Positions 15,673 to 24,492 are shown, counted from the first letter of the stretch. The stretch is 49,410 bases of DNA from ZC4RG25 sp041687075 (GCA_041687075.1 JAWLCO010000013.1:1-49410), one strand, 5' to 3'. Notes: generated from the letters alone by a model not told the origin. Program-made: numbers and translations.

Positions 15673-16359
15673 TTACGCGCCTCGGCCCAGCGGATAGTCA
15701 CGCTCGCCGAATATGGCGCTGCCGACGCGAACGTAGGTGGCGCCGAAGGAGATTGCCGTTTCGAAGTCGGCGCTCATGCCCATGCTGAGCTCTTTCAGGC
15801 CGAGCTCGGAGCCGAGCTTCGCCAGAAACGCAAAATGGATTGCGGGCTCTTCATCAGCGGGCGGGATGCACATCAGGCCGGCGATGTCGAGCTTCAGCTC
15901 CTCCCGGCAATGGCGGACGAAATCGCCTGCCTCTCGCGGCATGATGCCGGCCTTCTGAGGCTCTTCACCCGTATTCACCTGTACGAACAGCTTCAGCCGC
16001 CGCGCCTGCCTGTCCATCTCGTCGGCAACCGCCCGGGCGATCTTCGGCCTGTCGATGGAGTGGATGGCATCGAAAAGCTGCACGGCCTCCTTCGCCTTGT
16101 TCGACTGAAGAGCGCCGACGAGGTGCAGCTCGAGATCGGGAAACTGCTCCTTGAGCTCCGGCCACTTCGCCTTCGCCTCCTGCACCCGGTTTTCACCGAA
16201 CAGCCGCTGCCCTGCCTCGATCACCGGCAGGATCTGGGGCGCGTCGAACGTCTTGGAGACTGCGATCAGGTGGACCGACGATGGCTCACGATTGGCCTCG
16301 CGAGCAACCGCAGCGATGCGCTCGCGGATTTCCAACAGTCTATCTGCAGCCGAAGTCAT
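15673..16359 (-). CDS. YggS/PROSC-family PLP homeostasis protein
   Basis: A 228-residue PLP-binding protein involved in vitamin B6 and amino/keto acid balance; no catalytic reaction is known for the family. The PLP lysine is Lys36 (LIAVSKTF). The conserved FGENRVQEAKAKW, HLVGALQSNKAKEA, LKLFVQVNTGEEPQKAG and LSMGMSADFETAI (phosphate site) follow in order. Length is typical. It is divergent from leuS, with a 223-bp spacer carrying an inverted repeat, an arrangement common in Rhizobiales. Confidence 0.93.
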   Translation of the reverse strand: MTSAADRLLEIRERIAAVAREANREPSSVHLIAVSKTFDAPQILPVIEAGQRLFGENRVQEAKAKWPELKEQFPDLELHLVGALQSNKAKEAVQLFDAIHSIDRPKIARAVADEMDRQARRLKLFVQVNTGEEPQKAGIMPREAGDFVRHCREELKLDIAGLMCIPPADEEPAIHFAFLAKLGSELGLKELSMGMSADFETAISFGATYVRVGSAIFGERDYPLGRGA

Positions 16360-16403
16360 CGTGATCCACCCGTCTCATGCTTAGTCAGCAGCTTTCCATG
16401 GCT

Positions 16404-16438
16404 CATATGTCGAAAAATCCGGGATCCGTCGACATATG
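16404..16438. promoter_or_regulatory. 10-bp perfect inverted repeat between yggS and leuS
   Basis: CATATGTCGA (16404-16413) and TCGACATATG (16429-16438) are perfect inverted copies 15 bp apart (25 bp centre to centre). They lie 45 bp from the yggS-type start and 145 bp from leuS. There is no T-run, so an operator or a leader structure is more likely than a terminator. The protein that would bind is unknown. Confidence 0.55.
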
Positions 16439-16582
16439 CGGGACGATCTGTCGTTTGCATCGACACGTCCCACGGCCTATCCCGCTTGTCAGTTTGCGGG
16501 CTGTTGCCCGCACCCTTGACCGCGTTTCACCTTTAAGGCTGTATCGCCCGCGATCCGTTCATCCAGAGCTGAAGCAAGCCCC

Positions 16583-19177
16583 ATGGCCATCGAACGCTAC
16601 AACGCGCCCGCCCGAGAGAAACACTGGCAGCACGTCTGGGAAAGCCGGAACGTCTTCAAGGCCTCGAACGACGACAAGCGGCCGAAGAGCTATGTGCTCG
16701 AGATGTTTCCCTATCCCTCGGGCCGCATCCACATGGGGCACGTGCGCAACTACACGATGGGCGACGTGCTCGCCCGTTACAAGCGCGCCAAGGGTTTCAA
16801 CGTGCTGCATCCGATGGGCTGGGACGCGTTCGGCATGCCGGCCGAGAACGCGGCCATGGAGCGCAAGACGCATCCGGCCAAGTGGACCTACGACAACATC
16901 GCCGCCATGCGGGCCCAGCTCAAGTCGATGGGGCTGTCGCTCGACTGGTCGCGCGAGTTCGCCACCTGCGATGTCGAGTATTACCACCAGCAGCAGAAGC
17001 TCTTTCTTGATTTCTACAAGAAGGGGCTCGCCTACCGCGGCATCGGCAAGGTCAACTGGGACCCTGTCGACCAGACGGTGCTCGCAAACGAGCAGGTGAT
17101 CGATGGCCGCGGCTGGCGGTCCGGGGCTCTGGTCGAGACCCGCGAGATGCCGGTCTGGTACTTCAAGATCACCGAGTACGCCGACGAGCTGCTGGACGCG
17201 CTCGGCGACCTGTCGCGCTGGCCCGAAAAGGTCCGCACCATGCAGGCCAACTGGATCGGCCGCTCCGAAGGCCTGCTCATGAAGTACGCGCTGAGCGGCG
17301 ATCGCCTGCCGTCAGGGTGGCAGGAGCTGGAGGTGTTCACGACGCGCGCCGACACGATCTTCGGCGGCAGCTTCTGCGCGCTGTCTCCCGGTCATCCGCT
17401 GACGCTGGAGCTGGCGAAGTCCGATCCGGAGCTCGCGGCCTTCGTCGAGGAGTGTAGCCACATCGGCACCTCGGAGGAGGAGCTGAACCGCGTTGAGAAA
17501 AAGGGCTTCAACACGGGCCTGGCCGCGACGCACCCGCTGATCCCCGGCCGTAAGCTGCCGGTCTTCGTCGCCAACTTCGTGCTGATGGGCTACGGCACCG
17601 GCGCCATTTTCGGCTGTCCCGCCCACGACCAGCGCGACTTCGAGTTCGCGACCAAGTACGAGTTGCCGATCACACCGGTCGTCATTCCCGAGGGTCAGGA
17701 CCCGGCGACATTCGACCTCGGCGGCGAGGCGTATGACGGGCCAGGCCGCATCGCCAATTCAGACTTCCTGAATGGCCTCAGCATCGACGAGGCCAAGGCC
17801 GAGATCGCCCAGCGCATGGAAGAGATCGGCAAAGGCGAACGGCGGATCATGTACCGTCTGCGTGACTGGGGCATCTCGCGCCAGCGGTACTGGGGCTGCC
17901 CCATCCCGGTCATTCACTGTGAGGCATGCGGCGCCGTGCCGGTGCCTGAGGCTCAGCTTCCGGTCCGTCTGCCGGACGACGTCACCTTCGACGTGCCCGG
18001 CAACCCGCTCGTCCGGCATCCGACCTGGCGGCAGGTGGACTGCCCCTCGTGCGGTAAGCCGGCGGTGCGCGATACGGACACCATGGACACGTTCGTCGAC
18101 AGCTCATGGTACTTCGCGCGGTTCTGCTCGCCGGATTCGGAACGGCCCGTCGACCTCGAAGCCGCGAAATACTGGCTGCCGGTGGACCAGTACATCGGCG
18201 GCATCGAGCACGCGATCCTGCACCTGCTGTATTCGCGCTTCTTTGCCCGCGCGATGATGGCGACGGGACACCTCAACGTGAAGGAGCCGTTCGCAGGCCT
18301 CTTCACTCAGGGCATGGTCACGCACGAGACCTACAGCCGGAGCGGCCAATGGCTGCTGCCGAGCGAGGTGCGGATCGAAGGCGAAGGCGACCAGCGGCGC
18401 GCGTTCGAGATCGCGACCGGCGAGCCGGTCGAGATCGGCTCCATCGAGAAGATGTCGAAGTCGAAGAAGAATCTCGTCGACCCTGACGATATCATCTCGA
18501 GCTACGGGGCTGACTGCGCGCGCTGGTTCATGCTGTCCGACAGTCCACCCGAACGCGATGTCATTTGGACGGAGGCGGGCGTCTCGGGCGCCAGCCGCTT
18601 CATGCAGCGCGTCTGGCGCCTGATCGACGAAGCCCTTCCCAAAGCCGCGCCCGTCGGAACCCCGAAGCCTCAATCGTTCGGCCCTGATGCGGACGCTCTG
18701 CGGCGCGCCGCGCACAAGACGCTCGCCCGGGTCGGCCAGAACATCGAAGCGCTGCGCTTCAATGTGGCGGTTGCGCAGATCTACGAGTTCGCCAGCACCC
18801 TTCATTCTGCTCTGGGCAAGACCGGGCCGGGTATGGACTGGGCGATTCGCGAGGGGGTCGAGCTGCTGGTTCAGATGTTCGGCCCGATGATGCCGCATTT
18901 GGCTGAAGAATGCTGGGAGCGGCTTGGATACAACACCTTGCTTGCGGATCAGCCCTGGCCGACGGTCGAAGAGGCCCTTCTCGTTGACGATACGATGACC
19001 ATTGCCGTACAGGTGAATGGTAAGCGTAGGGACGAGCTGACGATCGCCAGAGACGCGAGTAAGGCCGAGGTCGAGGCCGCAGCCTTGAAGCTGGAGCCGG
19101 TCATCCGCGCTCTGGAAGGGCGACCCGTGAAGAAAGTGATCGTCGTTCCGCAGAGGATCGTGAATGTCGTCGCCTAG
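16583..19177 (+). CDS. leuS: Leucyl-tRNA synthetase
   Basis: Class I aminoacyl-tRNA synthetase that charges tRNA-Leu. The 864-residue length is normal for bacteria. The HIGH motif is HMGH (residues 50-53, in YPSGRIHMGHVRNYT). The CP1 editing domain carries the Thr-rich TTRADTIFGGSF. A zinc-type Cys pair is seen in HCEACGA. KMSKSKKN lies near residue 623, and the anticodon-binding and C-terminal domains follow. The reading frame overlaps the lptE start by 14 bp. The operon leuS-lptE-holA is conserved in many proteobacteria. Confidence 0.97.
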   Translation: MAIERYNAPAREKHWQHVWESRNVFKASNDDKRPKSYVLEMFPYPSGRIHMGHVRNYTMGDVLARYKRAKGFNVLHPMGWDAFGMPAENAAMERKTHPAKWTYDNIAAMRAQLKSMGLSLDWSREFATCDVEYYHQQQKLFLDFYKKGLAYRGIGKVNWDPVDQTVLANEQVIDGRGWRSGALVETREMPVWYFKITEYADELLDALGDLSRWPEKVRTMQANWIGRSEGLLMKYALSGDRLPSGWQELEVFTTRADTIFGGSFCALSPGHPLTLELAKSDPELAAFVEECSHIGTSEEELNRVEKKGFNTGLAATHPLIPGRKLPVFVANFVLMGYGTGAIFGCPAHDQRDFEFATKYELPITPVVIPEGQDPATFDLGGEAYDGPGRIANSDFLNGLSIDEAKAEIAQRMEEIGKGERRIMYRLRDWGISRQRYWGCPIPVIHCEACGAVPVPEAQLPVRLPDDVTFDVPGNPLVRHPTWRQVDCPSCGKPAVRDTDTMDTFVDSSWYFARFCSPDSERPVDLEAAKYWLPVDQYIGGIEHAILHLLYSRFFARAMMATGHLNVKEPFAGLFTQGMVTHETYSRSGQWLLPSEVRIEGEGDQRRAFEIATGEPVEIGSIEKMSKSKKNLVDPDDIISSYGADCARWFMLSDSPPERDVIWTEAGVSGASRFMQRVWRLIDEALPKAAPVGTPKPQSFGPDADALRRAAHKTLARVGQNIEALRFNVAVAQIYEFASTLHSALGKTGPGMDWAIREGVELLVQMFGPMMPHLAEECWERLGYNTLLADQPWPTVEEALLVDDTMTIAVQVNGKRRDELTIARDASKAEVEAAALKLEPVIRALEGRPVKKVIVVPQRIVNVVA

Positions 19178-19730
19178 GGGGCAGGAGGAATCGGCATCGT
19201 GCAACTTGGAGCGCCGCTCGGTTGTACGGGCGCTCTTGGTTGGAGCTATTCTCGCTCCGGCCTTGGCAGCCTGTGAGGGCTCCACCGGCTTCCGTCCGAT
19301 GTATGGCTCGGCCGCTCTCGCGGATACGGAGGCGAAGCTTGCTTCCGTCTCATTCGGTACGATCCCGGGCCGTGTCGGCCAGAGGATCAGGAATGAGCTG
19401 ATCTTCCAGGGGACAGGCGGCGGACATGGCCTGCCGCCTGAATTTCATCTCGACGTTGCCATTCGCGAGCAGGTCGTCTCGACGCTGGTCCGCAAAGACG
19501 GCGAGTCGCAGAGTCAGGTCTACAACCTGGAGGCCAAGTTCCAGCTCATCCGCATTGCGGACAAGTCCGTGCTCCTCGAGGGCACCAGCTATGGCCGGGC
19601 AGGGTTCGAGCGCTACGATTCGATCTATTCGAACGTGAAGGCCCGTGAGGATGCCGAGAACCGCGCGGCACGAACGATTGCGCAGGACATCAAGACCCGC
19701 CTGGCAGCCTTCCTCTCCGGCATGGCGTGA
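19164..19730 (+). CDS. lptE: LPS-assembly lipoprotein LptE-like
   Basis: Outer-membrane lipoprotein that plugs LptD during lipopolysaccharide insertion. The 188 residues include a long n-region, a hydrophobic stretch (ALLVGAILAPALAAC) and a lipobox LAAC with Cys37. The hallmark GFRPMYG comes right after the acylation site. A mixed alpha/beta body follows, with an Arg/Ala-rich C-terminal helix (RAARTIAQDIKTRLAAF). The start overlaps the 3' end of leuS by 14 bp, and holA follows after 60 bp. The first 15 residues may be dispensable if a later start is used, but none is obviously better. Confidence 0.88.
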   Translation: MSSPRGQEESASCNLERRSVVRALLVGAILAPALAACEGSTGFRPMYGSAALADTEAKLASVSFGTIPGRVGQRIRNELIFQGTGGGHGLPPEFHLDVAIREQVVSTLVRKDGESQSQVYNLEAKFQLIRIADKSVLLEGTSYGRAGFERYDSIYSNVKAREDAENRAARTIAQDIKTRLAAFLSGMA

Positions 19731-19790
19731 TCTCGCCTCTTTAGACGGTTGACGGCGGCCCTGGGACAGGCGCCGCTTCATGGATCCGAC

Positions 19791-20840
19791 ATGACGGCCA
19801 TCAAGACGTATCAGGCCGACCAGTTTCTGAGAACTCTCGACTCCCGCTATCGCGCCATTCTGGTCTACGGCCCGGACTCGGGCGCGGTCGCCGAGCGCGC
19901 GCGGACTGCCGCTCGACGTTTGGCCGCCATCAGCGAGCCGACCGGCGAGATCCTGCGCATCGAGGATGCAGACCTCGAACAAAGTCCCGGCCGGCTCCTG
20001 GTTGAGACGCAGACGATACCGATGTTCGGCGGCCCGAAGGTTGTGCATACGCGCGCAAGCCGCCGGGTGAATGCGGACGCTCTCAGGCCTCTCCTCGAAG
20101 AAGGCGCGCTGGCCGGCGCTCTCGTCGTGGAGGCCGAAAACCTCCGGACGACCGACGCCCTTCGGCAGCTCTTCGAGAAATCCCCGCGCGCTGCTGCCAT
20201 CGCCTGCTTTCCCGATGAGGCCCGCGACATCGAAACGATCGTCCGCGATACCCTGCAGGAAGCCGGCGCTTCGATCACGCGGGAAGCCCGCCAGATGCTC
20301 GTCAGCCGCCTGGGGGCCGATCGCGCCATGACCCGAGGCGAGCTGGAAAAGCTCGTGTTGTACGCACGGGGCAAGACGCAGATCGAGGTGGACGACGTCG
20401 AAGCCATCGTCGGCGATGCCTCGGAACTCGCCATCGACAAGGTGGTGTTCGCCACGGCCACGGGAGAGGCCGATCGCGCCCTTGCCGAGTACGACCGCGT
20501 CGTAACATCGGGGTCCAACCCGCAGTCGGTGATCGCAGCCTTGCAGTGGCACTTCCAGAGACTGCACAGGCTGAGGACTGCCGTGGAATCCGGGGGATCG
20601 CTCGATCAGGTTGTTCGCCAGTTCCGCCCGCCTCTCCCCCCGAAGGTCCGGCAGGCACTCGAAGCGCAGTGCCGGCTCTGGCCGGCCAGCAAGCTGGTCG
20701 GCGCTCTCTCGCAGATCGCAGAAAGTCTGAAAAGAGCCCGGCTGAACGACGCGCTCGAGTCGGCGATGACCGAGCGCCTCATTCTCGATCTCGCCCGCGC
20801 CGCGAAGGGCAACCCCGCGACCCGTAGCCGTCGCGCCTAG
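19791..20840 (+). CDS. holA: DNA polymerase III delta subunit
   Basis: Clamp-loader subunit that opens the beta sliding clamp. The ATG at 19791 (MTAIKTYQADQFLR) gives 349 residues. The N-terminal P-loop-less AAA+ region reads YRAILVYGPDSGAVAERA and is followed by QTIPMFGGPKVVHTRASRR. Domain III contains RLGADRAMTRGELEKLVLYA and QSVIAALQWHFQRLHRLR. A TTG at 19749 would extend the frame by 14 residues without family support. It completes the leuS-lptE-holA cluster. Confidence 0.92.
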   Translation: MTAIKTYQADQFLRTLDSRYRAILVYGPDSGAVAERARTAARRLAAISEPTGEILRIEDADLEQSPGRLLVETQTIPMFGGPKVVHTRASRRVNADALRPLLEEGALAGALVVEAENLRTTDALRQLFEKSPRAAAIACFPDEARDIETIVRDTLQEAGASITREARQMLVSRLGADRAMTRGELEKLVLYARGKTQIEVDDVEAIVGDASELAIDKVVFATATGEADRALAEYDRVVTSGSNPQSVIAALQWHFQRLHRLRTAVESGGSLDQVVRQFRPPLPPKVRQALEAQCRLWPASKLVGALSQIAESLKRARLNDALESAMTERLILDLARAAKGNPATRSRRA

Positions 20841-20897
20841 AGTTGCGGCCGTGCCACCGGCCCGTATAGTGCCGCTGAGCCTTCCGCGGGGGATGAA

Positions 20898-21896
20898 ATG
20901 ACCAATACGAAATTCGACGTCGTCGGCATCGGCAACGCCATCGTCGACATCATCGGCCGTTGCGACGATGACTTTCTTGTGCGGCATGGCGCACCCAAGG
21001 GACACATGCAGCTCGTCGATGCCGAAACGATCACTCACCTGTACGCGGCCATGGGCCCTGCGGTCGAGATATCCGGAGGCTCCGTCGCGAACACAATGGT
21101 CGGCATCGCCTCGCTCGGCGGCCGGGCGGCGTTCATTGGCAAGGTGGCGGAGGACGAATTCGGCCGCATTTTCGCCCACGACATCCGTGCCGCCGGCGTG
21201 CATTTCGAAACGGCCCCTTCTGCGTCTGGCGTCCCGACTGCGCGCTGCCTGATCCTCGTGACGCCGGACGGCGAGCGGACGATGAATACGTATCTCGGCA
21301 TCAGCCCCGATCTCAACCGCGGCGAGGTCGATCCGGAGGTGATCCGCGCGGCCGGCATCGTTTACCTGGAGGGATACCTGTTCGATCGCCCCGAGGCCAA
21401 GGATGCCTTCCGTCAGGCGGCGCAGATTGCTGCCGAGGCCGGACGGAAGGTGGCGCTCAGCCTGTCCGATGGCTTCTGTGTCGACCGGCACCGCGAGGAG
21501 TTTCTCGACCTCGTCAGGCACAGCGTCGACATTCTGATTGCCAACGAAACCGAGATCACATCGCTTTACCAGGTGCCGGCTTTCGAGGAAGCTGCCAGGC
21601 TTGCCCAGGCCGACACGCAGCTCGCTGTTCTCACGCGGAGTGCCAAAGGCTCCGTGATCTGCGCCCAGGGGCAGAAATCCATCAGCATTCCGGCTGCCCC
21701 CGTTGATGACATCGTCGACGTCACCGGCGCCGGCGATCTCTATGCCGCCGGCTTCCTGTTCGGCCTTGCCCGGGGCCGCACCCTGGAGGAGGCCGGACGG
21801 ATCGGGAGCATGGCAGCCGCCGAGGTCATCAGCCATTTCGGTGCCCGGCCGCAGCTCAACCTGGCGGATCTGGCCAGATCCCATGGGCTGATCTGA
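20898..21896 (+). CDS. PfkB-family kinase (adenosine kinase-like)
   Basis: A 332-residue ribokinase-fold sugar/nucleoside kinase. The N-terminal substrate motif is GGSVANTMVGIASLGG and the C-terminal catalytic motif is DVTGAGDLYAAGFLFGLA, containing the catalytic Asp and the anion hole. The opening (FDVVGIGNAIVDIIG) and overall length match the adenosine kinase-type proteins annotated in Rhizobiales. GGGGATGA precedes the ATG. It lies 57 bp after holA, possibly at the end of that operon. The substrate is inferred only from resemblance, so no symbol is given. Confidence 0.88.
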   Translation: MTNTKFDVVGIGNAIVDIIGRCDDDFLVRHGAPKGHMQLVDAETITHLYAAMGPAVEISGGSVANTMVGIASLGGRAAFIGKVAEDEFGRIFAHDIRAAGVHFETAPSASGVPTARCLILVTPDGERTMNTYLGISPDLNRGEVDPEVIRAAGIVYLEGYLFDRPEAKDAFRQAAQIAAEAGRKVALSLSDGFCVDRHREEFLDLVRHSVDILIANETEITSLYQVPAFEEAARLAQADTQLAVLTRSAKGSVICAQGQKSISIPAAPVDDIVDVTGAGDLYAAGFLFGLARGRTLEEAGRIGSMAAAEVISHFGARPQLNLADLARSHGLI

Positions 21897-22127
21897 CGCT
21901 TGCCAGATCCGGCCTGGACATCCCTGGCCCGCACCGGGTCCTGTCGCTCGGCCGACGCTGTCATGCAGCTCGCGGGCGGCCGCATTTCCCAAGCCCTTGC
22001 CTGGTCTAAAAAAATTCTGAGGGAAGAGCTTGGCTGAAACCGGCCTCGTCTCAGGAACCCATCCCTTGTGGCGACGTTCAGATGCTCAGCAAACCGACCC
22101 GTTCGGTCGCAGGAGAGGAGTATCGCG

Positions 22128-22937
22128 ATGAAGAGTCGCCGATTGTTGCTGCTCGCCGGATGCTCAGCGGCGCTGTGCATTTGGGTGGGAGCGGCTCAGG
22201 CCAGACCAGCAGCTCCGCCCGCTGCCTTTGCCCCGGAGGCGAAATCGTCTCTCGTGGAGAAAGTGCAGTTCCGGCGCGGCAGAGGTTACCGCGGCGTTCG
22301 CGGCTTCCGAGCGCGAGGCTTTCGGGGTGCCCGCTTTTACGGACCACGGAGGTTCTATCGTGCACGGTCCTGGGGACCAAGGCGATATTATCGAGCGCGC
22401 TACTGGGCACCGCGTCGCTACTACAGGACCCGGTACTGGCGTCCTTGGATCGGCTTCTATGGTCCGCGTCGGTTTTACCGGCCGCGCGCCATCGGCTACT
22501 ACCGGTATTATAGGCCTCGCGGCTATAGCTGGTACCGCCCACGCTACTACCGGTCCGCGGGATACCGGTATTACAGGCCGCGGTATTACCGGAGGTATTA
22601 CGCGCCTCGCCGCTATTACCGCACCCGTCGCTACTACGCTCCACGCAGATACTACCGCCGGTACTACGCACCGCGTCGCTATTACCGCTCGCGCCGTTAC
22701 TACGCCCCGCGCAGGTATTACCGTCGTCGGTACTATGCACCGCGTCGATACTACCGTTCGCGCCGTTACTATGCCCCGCGTCGGTACTACCGCAGGTCCT
22801 ATCGCGCTCCGCGCAGGTACTACCGCCCGCGCGCCACGCGGCGCTACTACAGATCACCCCGGCGGTTCGACAGACCGCGCGCCGTACGCCGTGGTGGGTT
22901 GTATAGCAGGCGAGGTGTCCGCCGCATCCGGCAGTAA
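22128..22937 (+). CDS. Secreted Arg/Tyr-rich repeat protein, unrecognised
   Basis: A 269-residue protein that I cannot assign to a family. ATG 22128 follows AGGAGAGGAG. Residues 1-25 are a signal peptide (LLLLAGCSAALCIWVGAAQA, cleavage after AQA), then a short Ala/Pro-rich part. From about residue 45 the protein is almost only Arg, Tyr, Pro, Ala and Gly, with Phe/Trp early and Tyr later (FYGPRRFYRARSWGPRRYY). Residues 155-221 are three 22-23-residue repeats of RRYYAPRRYYR(T/S)RRYYAPRRYY with no acidic residue, Lys or Cys. It must be extremely basic and aromatic. It could bind envelope polyanions or become Tyr-cross-linked; both are guesses. It is monocistronic and closed by a terminator. Confidence 0.85.
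   Translation: MKSRRLLLLAGCSAALCIWVGAAQARPAAPPAAFAPEAKSSLVEKVQFRRGRGYRGVRGFRARGFRGARFYGPRRFYRARSWGPRRYYRARYWAPRRYYRTRYWRPWIGFYGPRRFYRPRAIGYYRYYRPRGYSWYRPRYYRSAGYRYYRPRYYRRYYAPRRYYRTRRYYAPRRYYRRYYAPRRYYRSRRYYAPRRYYRRRYYAPRRYYRSRRYYAPRRYYRRSYRAPRRYYRPRATRRYYRSPRRFDRPRAVRRGGLYSRRGVRRIRQ
22590..22790 (+). repeat. Three in-frame tandem repeats (66, 66, 69 bp)
   Basis: The units are 22590-22655, 22656-22721 and 22722-22790. Each encodes two YYAPRRYYR-type half-repeats. The units differ at many third codon positions while the peptide is nearly invariant, so protein sequence rather than DNA identity is being kept. About 40% of the encoded residues are Arg and 36% Tyr. Confidence 0.9.
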
Positions 22938-22968
22938 ACTTAGGCTGACCCCGCACCTAGACGAAGTG

Positions 22969-22999
22969 AACGCCGCCCTCACCCGGGGCGGCGTTTCTT
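22969..22999. terminator. Bidirectional terminator between the Arg/Tyr gene and coaA
   Basis: AACGCCGCCC (22969-22978) and GGGCGGCGTT (22986-22995) form a perfect 10-bp stem with loop TCACCCG. On the plus strand TTTCTTC follows; on the minus strand TTCACTTC follows. It sits between two convergent genes. Confidence 0.75.
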
Positions 23000-23015
23000 C
23001 GCCTGCACGGAGGCG

Positions 23016-23993
23016 CTAAAGCTTGCGCAGCGAGACGCTCTCGATGCGGTGATTGGAGCCCTTTCGCAGAATCAGACTGGCCCGCTGACGCGTCGGCAGG
23101 ATGTTCTCCTCGAGGTTCCTGAGGTTGATTGTCCGCCAGATCTCGATGGCCCGAGCCTGCGCAGCCTCCGGCGTGAGGTGAGCATAGCGATGGAAGTAGG
23201 CACCAGGGTCCCGGAAAGCCGTGGTTCGCAGCTTCATGAACCGCGCCACGTACCACTCCTCGATCACCTTCGCCTCGGCGTCGATGTAGATCGAGAAATC
23301 GAAGAAGTCGGAGACGAACGGAATCGCCTTGCCATCGCGCGGCAGGCGCGCCGGCTGCAGGACGTTCAGGCCCTCGACGATCAGGATATCCGGCCGCTCC
23401 ACGACCGCCGTCTGACCTGGCAGGATATCGTAGTGGAAATGCGAATATACCGGCGCCTCCACACGCTCACGCCCGGATTTCACGTCGGCCAGGAAGTTGA
23501 GCAGCCGAGCCGTGTCAAAGCTTTCGGGAAAGCCTTTCCGGTTCATCAGCCCGCGCGCTTCGAGCTCGCTGTTCGGCAGCAGAAAGCCGTCCGTCGTGAT
23601 GAGATCGACGCGCGGATGGTCCGGCCACCGCGCAAGTAGCGCCCGCAGCACGCGCGCCGTCGTGCTCTTGCCCACGGCTACCGAGCCGGCCACCCCCAGG
23701 ATGAAAGGTACCTTGGTTTCCAGCCGGCCCAGGAAGCGCGATGTCACCGCGTGCAGCTCCTGCGCTGCGGCGACGTACAGGTTCAGCAGCCGCGACATGG
23801 GAAGGTAGATCTGCTCCACCTCCTCCATGGACAGGTCCTGCATGAGGCCGGAGAGCTGCGCCAGGTCGCGCTCGACCAGAGTCATGGGCGTGTCGGCACG
23901 CAGACGAGCCCATTGGTCGCGACTGAATTCCCGATAGGGTGAAAACTGTAGCGTGGACTTTGCCATGTCCTGCCGGAGCGCTGCGAGCGTCAT
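23016..23993 (-). CDS. coaA: Pantothenate kinase, type I
   Basis: First step of coenzyme A synthesis: phosphorylation of pantothenate. The 325 residues contain the P-loop GVAGSVAVGKSTTAR near residue 100. The type I signatures LITTDGFLLPNSELEARGLM, RKGFPESFD and IVEGLNVLQPARLP follow, and SDFFDFSIYIDA comes after them. The start codon overlaps the hisE stop (ATGA), so the two are translationally coupled. A hisE-coaA pairing is common in Rhizobiales. coaE, the last CoA-pathway gene, is 14 kb to the right. Confidence 0.95.
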   Translation of the reverse strand: MTLAALRQDMAKSTLQFSPYREFSRDQWARLRADTPMTLVERDLAQLSGLMQDLSMEEVEQIYLPMSRLLNLYVAAAQELHAVTSRFLGRLETKVPFILGVAGSVAVGKSTTARVLRALLARWPDHPRVDLITTDGFLLPNSELEARGLMNRKGFPESFDTARLLNFLADVKSGRERVEAPVYSHFHYDILPGQTAVVERPDILIVEGLNVLQPARLPRDGKAIPFVSDFFDFSIYIDAEAKVIEEWYVARFMKLRTTAFRDPGAYFHRYAHLTPEAAQARAIEIWRTINLRNLEENILPTRQRASLILRKGSNHRIESVSLRKL

Positions 23994-24325
23994 GACACAC
24001 TGCCATGGCCAACCCGCACCGCCTTCTCTGCCAGGCCGGAGGTTCCCATCCGGCCTTCCAGAATTGAGAGCACATCGCCCCAGCTCACGCCACGCGCCTC
24101 GAGCAGAACGAGGAGATGGTAAACCAGATCGGCTGCCTCGCTGGTCAATGCGCGCTCGTCCTGGCTGATCCCGGCAATAACGGTTTCAAGCGCCTCCTCG
24201 CCCAGCTTGCGCGCGCATCGCTCCGGCCCGGCATCGAGAAGCTGACGCGTATAGGAACGCCCGGCATCCTCGGTGCGTCGCTGCCGGATCGTCGCCGCCA
24301 GTTGCGCAAGAACATCGTCGCTCAT
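23990..24325 (-). CDS. hisE: Phosphoribosyl-ATP pyrophosphatase
   Basis: Second step of histidine synthesis, hydrolysing PR-ATP to PR-AMP. From ATG 24325 (MSDDVLAQLAATIRQRR, with GGAG upstream) the protein has 111 residues, the usual stand-alone HisE length. The MazG-like metal-binding residues are in KLGEEALETVIAG and SEAADLVYHLLVLLEARG. The frame from 24376 would add 17 unrelated residues. In many alphaproteobacteria hisE closes a hisBHAFE operon, but here no other his gene is adjacent: parB follows upstream after 167 bp. Confidence 0.93.
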   Translation of the reverse strand: MSDDVLAQLAATIRQRRTEDAGRSYTRQLLDAGPERCARKLGEEALETVIAGISQDERALTSEAADLVYHLLVLLEARGVSWGDVLSILEGRMGTSGLAEKAVRVGHGSVS

Positions 24326-24492
24326 CAGGAGAACTCCAGCCCGGCCGAAGAAGTGTGCCGGGCTGGAGAACAGCAAGCGCAGACAATCGCGTCAAGCGCG
24401 CTGTAAGGATGAAGTCAGCCGGTCGCAGCTATCGGAAAAACCGGCTAATAGAACGGCGAAGCATCCACGCCGTTGCCATGCTGAAGCGCTCG

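Noticed and set aside
19350..21992. An 880-codon open frame on the minus strand across lptE, holA and the PfkB gene
   Set aside because: It is antisense to three clear genes. Long open antisense frames are expected in GC-rich DNA with G/C third positions, and the translation lacks domain-like patterning.
22128..22175. Lipobox LAGC at residues 9-12 of the Arg/Tyr protein
   Set aside because: The hydrophobic stretch before the Cys is only about six residues, too short for a lipoprotein signal; cleavage after AQA at residue 25 is more likely.
22078..22956. Long open frames in the other frames of the Arg/Tyr repeat gene, including a Gly/Ser/Thr/Asn-rich 292-codon minus-strand frame
   Set aside because: They arise because the repeat uses a few codons over and over. 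Only the plus-strand frame from 22128 has both a strong ribosome site and a signal peptide.
24417..24446. AGCCGGT/ACCGGCT inverted repeat between hisE and parB as a terminator
   Set aside because: The loop is 16 nt and the T-rich run is in the loop rather than after the stem.
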